From Stercorarius parasiticus (lineage: Eukaryota > Chordata > Aves > Charadriiformes > Stercorariidae), in the NCBI GenBank assembly GCA_013396915.1, contig VWZL01002208.1, positions 62,001-126,000 of the forward strand: a stretch of 64,000 bases of DNA. The letters run 5' to 3'. A model generated the notes under the pieces. It did no database searches. It saw only the letters and a program-made list of their open reading frames with translations, and was not told the origin of the DNA. Shown here piece after piece: positions 60,813 to 64,000 of this stretch; position 1 is the first letter of the stretch, and each line of letters starts with the position of its first letter. A program made the translations under genes and the position numbers.

Positions 60813-63800
60813 AAAGAGATCAGAGAGACCTCATGTCACACCAGAAACCTAACAGGAGAGCAGCAGCATCTGTCCCCAGCCAGCACCGTGAATGCCCCAG
60901 CCACTTGCTGCTGTCCAAGCAGAGGTTGAGCTGATGCAGAGGCAGGGGGCTCTGGGGCCATGGTGCTGTGGAGAGCAGACAGATCAGGAATAAGCTCAAG
61001 ACCACAAGGCAAAGACAGAAGGATGCTGCCAGTGTCCACAGGACAGTGTGCAGGGGCACAGTCCTGGCTGCTCTTGTGACACCCATGATCCCAAATTTAC
61101 CATCATGAATGCAACTTGATCCCCTCCCCAAGTTGTAGGGAAATCGTCCCAGCTCTGCCTCGGCTCCTGCTTTTCCCAGGAACATTCACTGTGCTTTTTC
61201 TACATGTGGGGGTATCCAGCCTTGGTCAGATGTGGGTGCAAGTGCTGGAGGTGCCTGCAGGAGCCAAGTTAGCAATGTGGCTGTCCTGATACCTGGGCTC
61301 CAGCTATGAGTGAGAAATAAAGCAATGGCTTAAAACACTAAGGTTTAGCCCCAGTTGCTCCACTTCCATCTTGTGATGGAGCTTGGCATGGTGCGTTTCC
61401 CATTTTTATTTCCCAGCCACTAAAAACACTTGGCATCTCTGGCAGTTTATAATGCCAGGACCCAGGGTTTTAGGAAGAAACCAGAAGGGCAGTTGAGAGC
61501 TGGTGACCCACCCTGTGCTTTGCACGAATCCTGCTTTTCCCCAGCTGAAGGGATCCCCAGAGACGGGCAAGCAGCCTACAATCCTTTCCTTGTCGTCCAA
61601 GCGGCCTGCAACTCTGCGTCTCTGTTTGTTTAGAAAAGGTTTCATGTTCACCTTCCCAAACTCCCAGACAACTGCTCTGACATATTTTCCCTGTCAATGC
61701 AAAGACAACACAGTCTGGTAAAACAGCTGCCTGAGCCTCCCAGGTTACTATGTTCTTGGTATTCAAAAGCCATTTTCCGAGGGACTGGCAGGGCAGTCGC
61801 GAATCCCACACAGTCCAGACCAGCTTGGCCCTGCAGAGGCACAACATGGTCCCACTTCCAGACCCCCTTTTCTTGAGATGCTTCTCTCCAGATAACATGG
61901 ATCAGCAGCTCACTAACCCATCTGCTTTTCAAAGTGGATAACCACGCTACATTGCTCTGTACTCACACTAATATTCACCTTTGCTGTCTTTTTTTGGACA
62001 CACCATCTCACAGAGGGTGGATATGGAGAGGCGCAGCCCTGAGGAGGCTTCAGTGGTGTTGAGCTGGACCAGTCCAAGAAGACCTGAGAGGAGAGACACT
62101 GTGATCTGCTGGCCTGAAGTATCACACTTGTGGGAGCTCTCCTTATGATGAACCCCAGGACAAGTGCTGTGGGGTGCCCCAGGGCCCCAGGGTTCATGTC
62201 AAGCTCAATCCACAGTGAGCTCAGCCCAGACTGAAAATGGTCCTGCCTGCCCACCCTGCACGGCTCCTCGGCTTTCATGGATTCGGCGGGTGCCGGTTGC
62301 TATTCACCTCCCCAGAGCCACGCAGACTGTCCCGATCTGTACGTTGCCATTTCTGCCTCAGCCTGGGCACGCCAGTGTCTGGCTCTGCTTATGAGAGCAG
62401 CACTTCAAAGGGCTCGGCGGTGGCCAGGGAGGCTGGCTGGCCTGGAGAAGCTTTCCCCAAACTGTTCAGGTTCTGAGTGTTCCCACCTGCATCTTCACAG
62501 GCGAAGGCAGTGTGTGTGTGCATGCTAAATTCAGGGATCCAGTTAGGATTGGAAGGATTAAAGTGCCTGGAGAAAATGAACTTGTTTGCGTGTTCATGAG
62601 GGAACCGGGCTGCTTGTATTGAGACACTAGCACACTGCTCTACAGAAAGCTTAAACTGTAACTGAGAAGAAACGCGGTATTTTGGAGAGTGTCATAGGGG
62701 AATAACCTCTGAAACTAACTGTGCAGTCTTGTAGCTTGTACCAAACCTTCAAACAAAGCATTTGCTGAAATGCAAAGAAAGCCTTTTCCCCACCTGTGAA
62801 GGACAGCAATGCGTTTCACTGGCAAAGATGACTTCAACCGAAATGAAATAGTTGAATTAGAAAATCACTATGATTTTTGGGGGAGTTTAAATGATTCATT
62901 AAAGGATTTGTTATTGCAGGGTACACAGAGCAAGACAAAACAAGAGTTATTGACTGAGTTGGGCTGAATTCTGAGACTGCACGTGAAATTGCTGTATCTG
63001 TGACATGATGCTACAGGTGCTGGAGAGCTGAAACCACATTATGTGATCTGCACAGCAAATTAAATGAATGGTCAAGCAAAAAGGCACAGCATGGGGAACA
63101 CTCAAAGACTCTGTACCTCATATCTGCAATAGCCCCATGCTGCAGATGATTCTCAGTTCAGGAACAAATCCTTCAGCTAGGGCAACAAATTGGGGTAAAC
63201 GCAGAGCTAATGTGTTCATCAGAGTAAAAGCAAAATTTGTCTTTGCAACTGCAGATAAAAAGATGAAACCCACCCAGAATGCCGTAGCACCTATGAAACA
63301 GTTTAATTAGGCTAAAGGAAACGATGAGTGAGGTTTGTGTTTCTTCACAAGTGAAGGATTTCGTACGTGGCCTGCAGGATCTCTCATTTCACAGCAGGAT
63401 TACCAGGAGCTACCGACAGAGCTGAAACATTCGCAAGTCTTGTAAAATAAACATGTATGAAAGTTATCCTTGCTCCCCTGTGCTTTAAAGTGACAGTAAC
63501 ACAGGTGCTCTGTCGAGGAATCCCCAGTCTGCTGACACTCAGAGGTCTGCACGCAGGTCCGTGTTTATTGCGGAGGACGGATGAGACACCATTTGCATTT
63601 TAGCAAATGGAGGACTCTGGTCCTGCAATGGGTCTGGCTCTTGAGCTGGGACGCTAGTGGTGGGATGCGGTTCCCAGATGAAGCCCTAAATGTAGGAGTC
63701 TCTTTGTCAGGGCCTTCACGTGCAGTGGCTGCCCAAGGCCCCGTCACATCCCCTGCAGACCCGAGTCTCCATTTCGTGTCAGCTGTGAATCTGGGGCATC

Positions 63801-64000
63801 TGTGTGGCACCTGCACATGCGGTCTGCAGGCCTGTAGGAGCTGTGTCCCTTCTGGGGACACAGCTGGAAGCCCAGTGGGATTCTCAGAGCACTGGACACC
63901 TGTCTGTGAACATCAGCCCCCCTGTGATGGTAATGGAAGCTCAGGTAGCCAGCATGCATGGAAACAACAAGGTCTTGGTGTTCAAATCTCAAGCAGGACT
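60813..64000. other. Unique noncoding DNA
   Basis: No gene is recognised. A minus-strand frame at 60820-61185 contains a run of hydrophobic residues resembling a membrane segment (LWTLAASFCLCLVVLSLFLI), but there is no other support. The AT-rich 62530-63065 has no frames. The last few hundred bases are GC-richer, with overlapping frames on both strands. Confidence 0.5.

Noticed and set aside
60240..60929. 229-codon plus-strand open frame
   Set aside because: Its middle is the reverse strand of the CR1 at 60524-60812, and the remainder has no recognisable feature.
60820..61185. Minus-strand frame with a hydrophobic segment resembling a membrane protein
   Set aside because: A single hydrophobic stretch arises easily by chance. 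There are no splice sites, promoter or homology to support it.
63970..64000. TGTTCAAATCTC at the right edge as a tRNA B box
   Set aside because: It does not match GGTTCRANNCC at key positions, and no A box or cloverleaf stems can be formed.

Overview
The window looks like intergenic or deep-intronic DNA from a bird. The best evidence is the type of repeat. All clear interspersed repeats are 5'-truncated CR1 LINEs, and their 3' ends carry the sauropsid CR1 octamer (ATTCTGTG on the sense strand). Repeat density is low, and I see no L1 or Alu-like SINE. A crocodilian or turtle cannot be excluded from CR1 alone, but the sparse, short, truncated copies fit an avian genome best. Genus or chromosome cannot be assigned.

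I found no gene that I can support. Open frames are plentiful because much of the DNA is moderately GC-rich, but they overlap on both strands, have no recognisable domain and lack a convincing exon series. The longest begin with non-ATG codons or lie in CR1 sequence. One short minus-strand frame near 38.5-38.9 kb is listed as a weak candidate because it has a good ATG context and a poly(A) signal just after its stop. No tRNA, rRNA, snoRNA, CRISPR array or complete endogenous retrovirus was seen.

Layout. At 0-6 kb, GC-rich single-copy DNA holds a perfect T-MARE (1.69 kb), a G-rich, C-poor tract (2.0-2.26 kb), an AT-rich island (2.55-2.9 kb), a possible G-quadruplex (3.48 kb) and a CpG-enriched block (5.6-5.88 kb). 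At 6-14 kb there is unique sequence, one small AAT repeat and one plus-strand CR1 (11.87-12.42 kb). At 14.03-14.12 kb there is a perfect 15-copy hexamer satellite. From 14 to 29 kb the sequence is unique, with an AT-rich, ORF-poor stretch at 24.6-25.2 kb. At 29-34 kb there is an old minus-strand CR1, an A17 tract preceded by ATTAAA, a short hairpin, and a 15-bp perfect inverted repeat around a 53-bp centre. From 34 to 48 kb the sequence is mostly unique, with an ancient L3/CR1-type 3' fragment at 41.5 kb, a purine-rich tract at 43.4 kb and a homeodomain/POU-motif-rich island at 47.5-47.7 kb. From 48 to 64 kb there are three minus-strand CR1s (48.57, 55.5-56.1 and 60.52-60.81 kb), a Z-DNA-prone stretch at 54.9 kb and two AT-rich islands (56.3 and 59.4 kb) that could be conserved regulatory DNA.

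The CR1 copies form an age series. The 29.3 and 55.5 kb copies are diverged. The 11.9 and 60.5 kb copies belong to one subfamily and still share long peptide stretches. The 48.6 kb copy is of a different subfamily. Whatever function the window has is more likely regulatory than coding. Those candidates rest on motif reading alone and need alignment to other bird genomes. I found no convincing new biological system.
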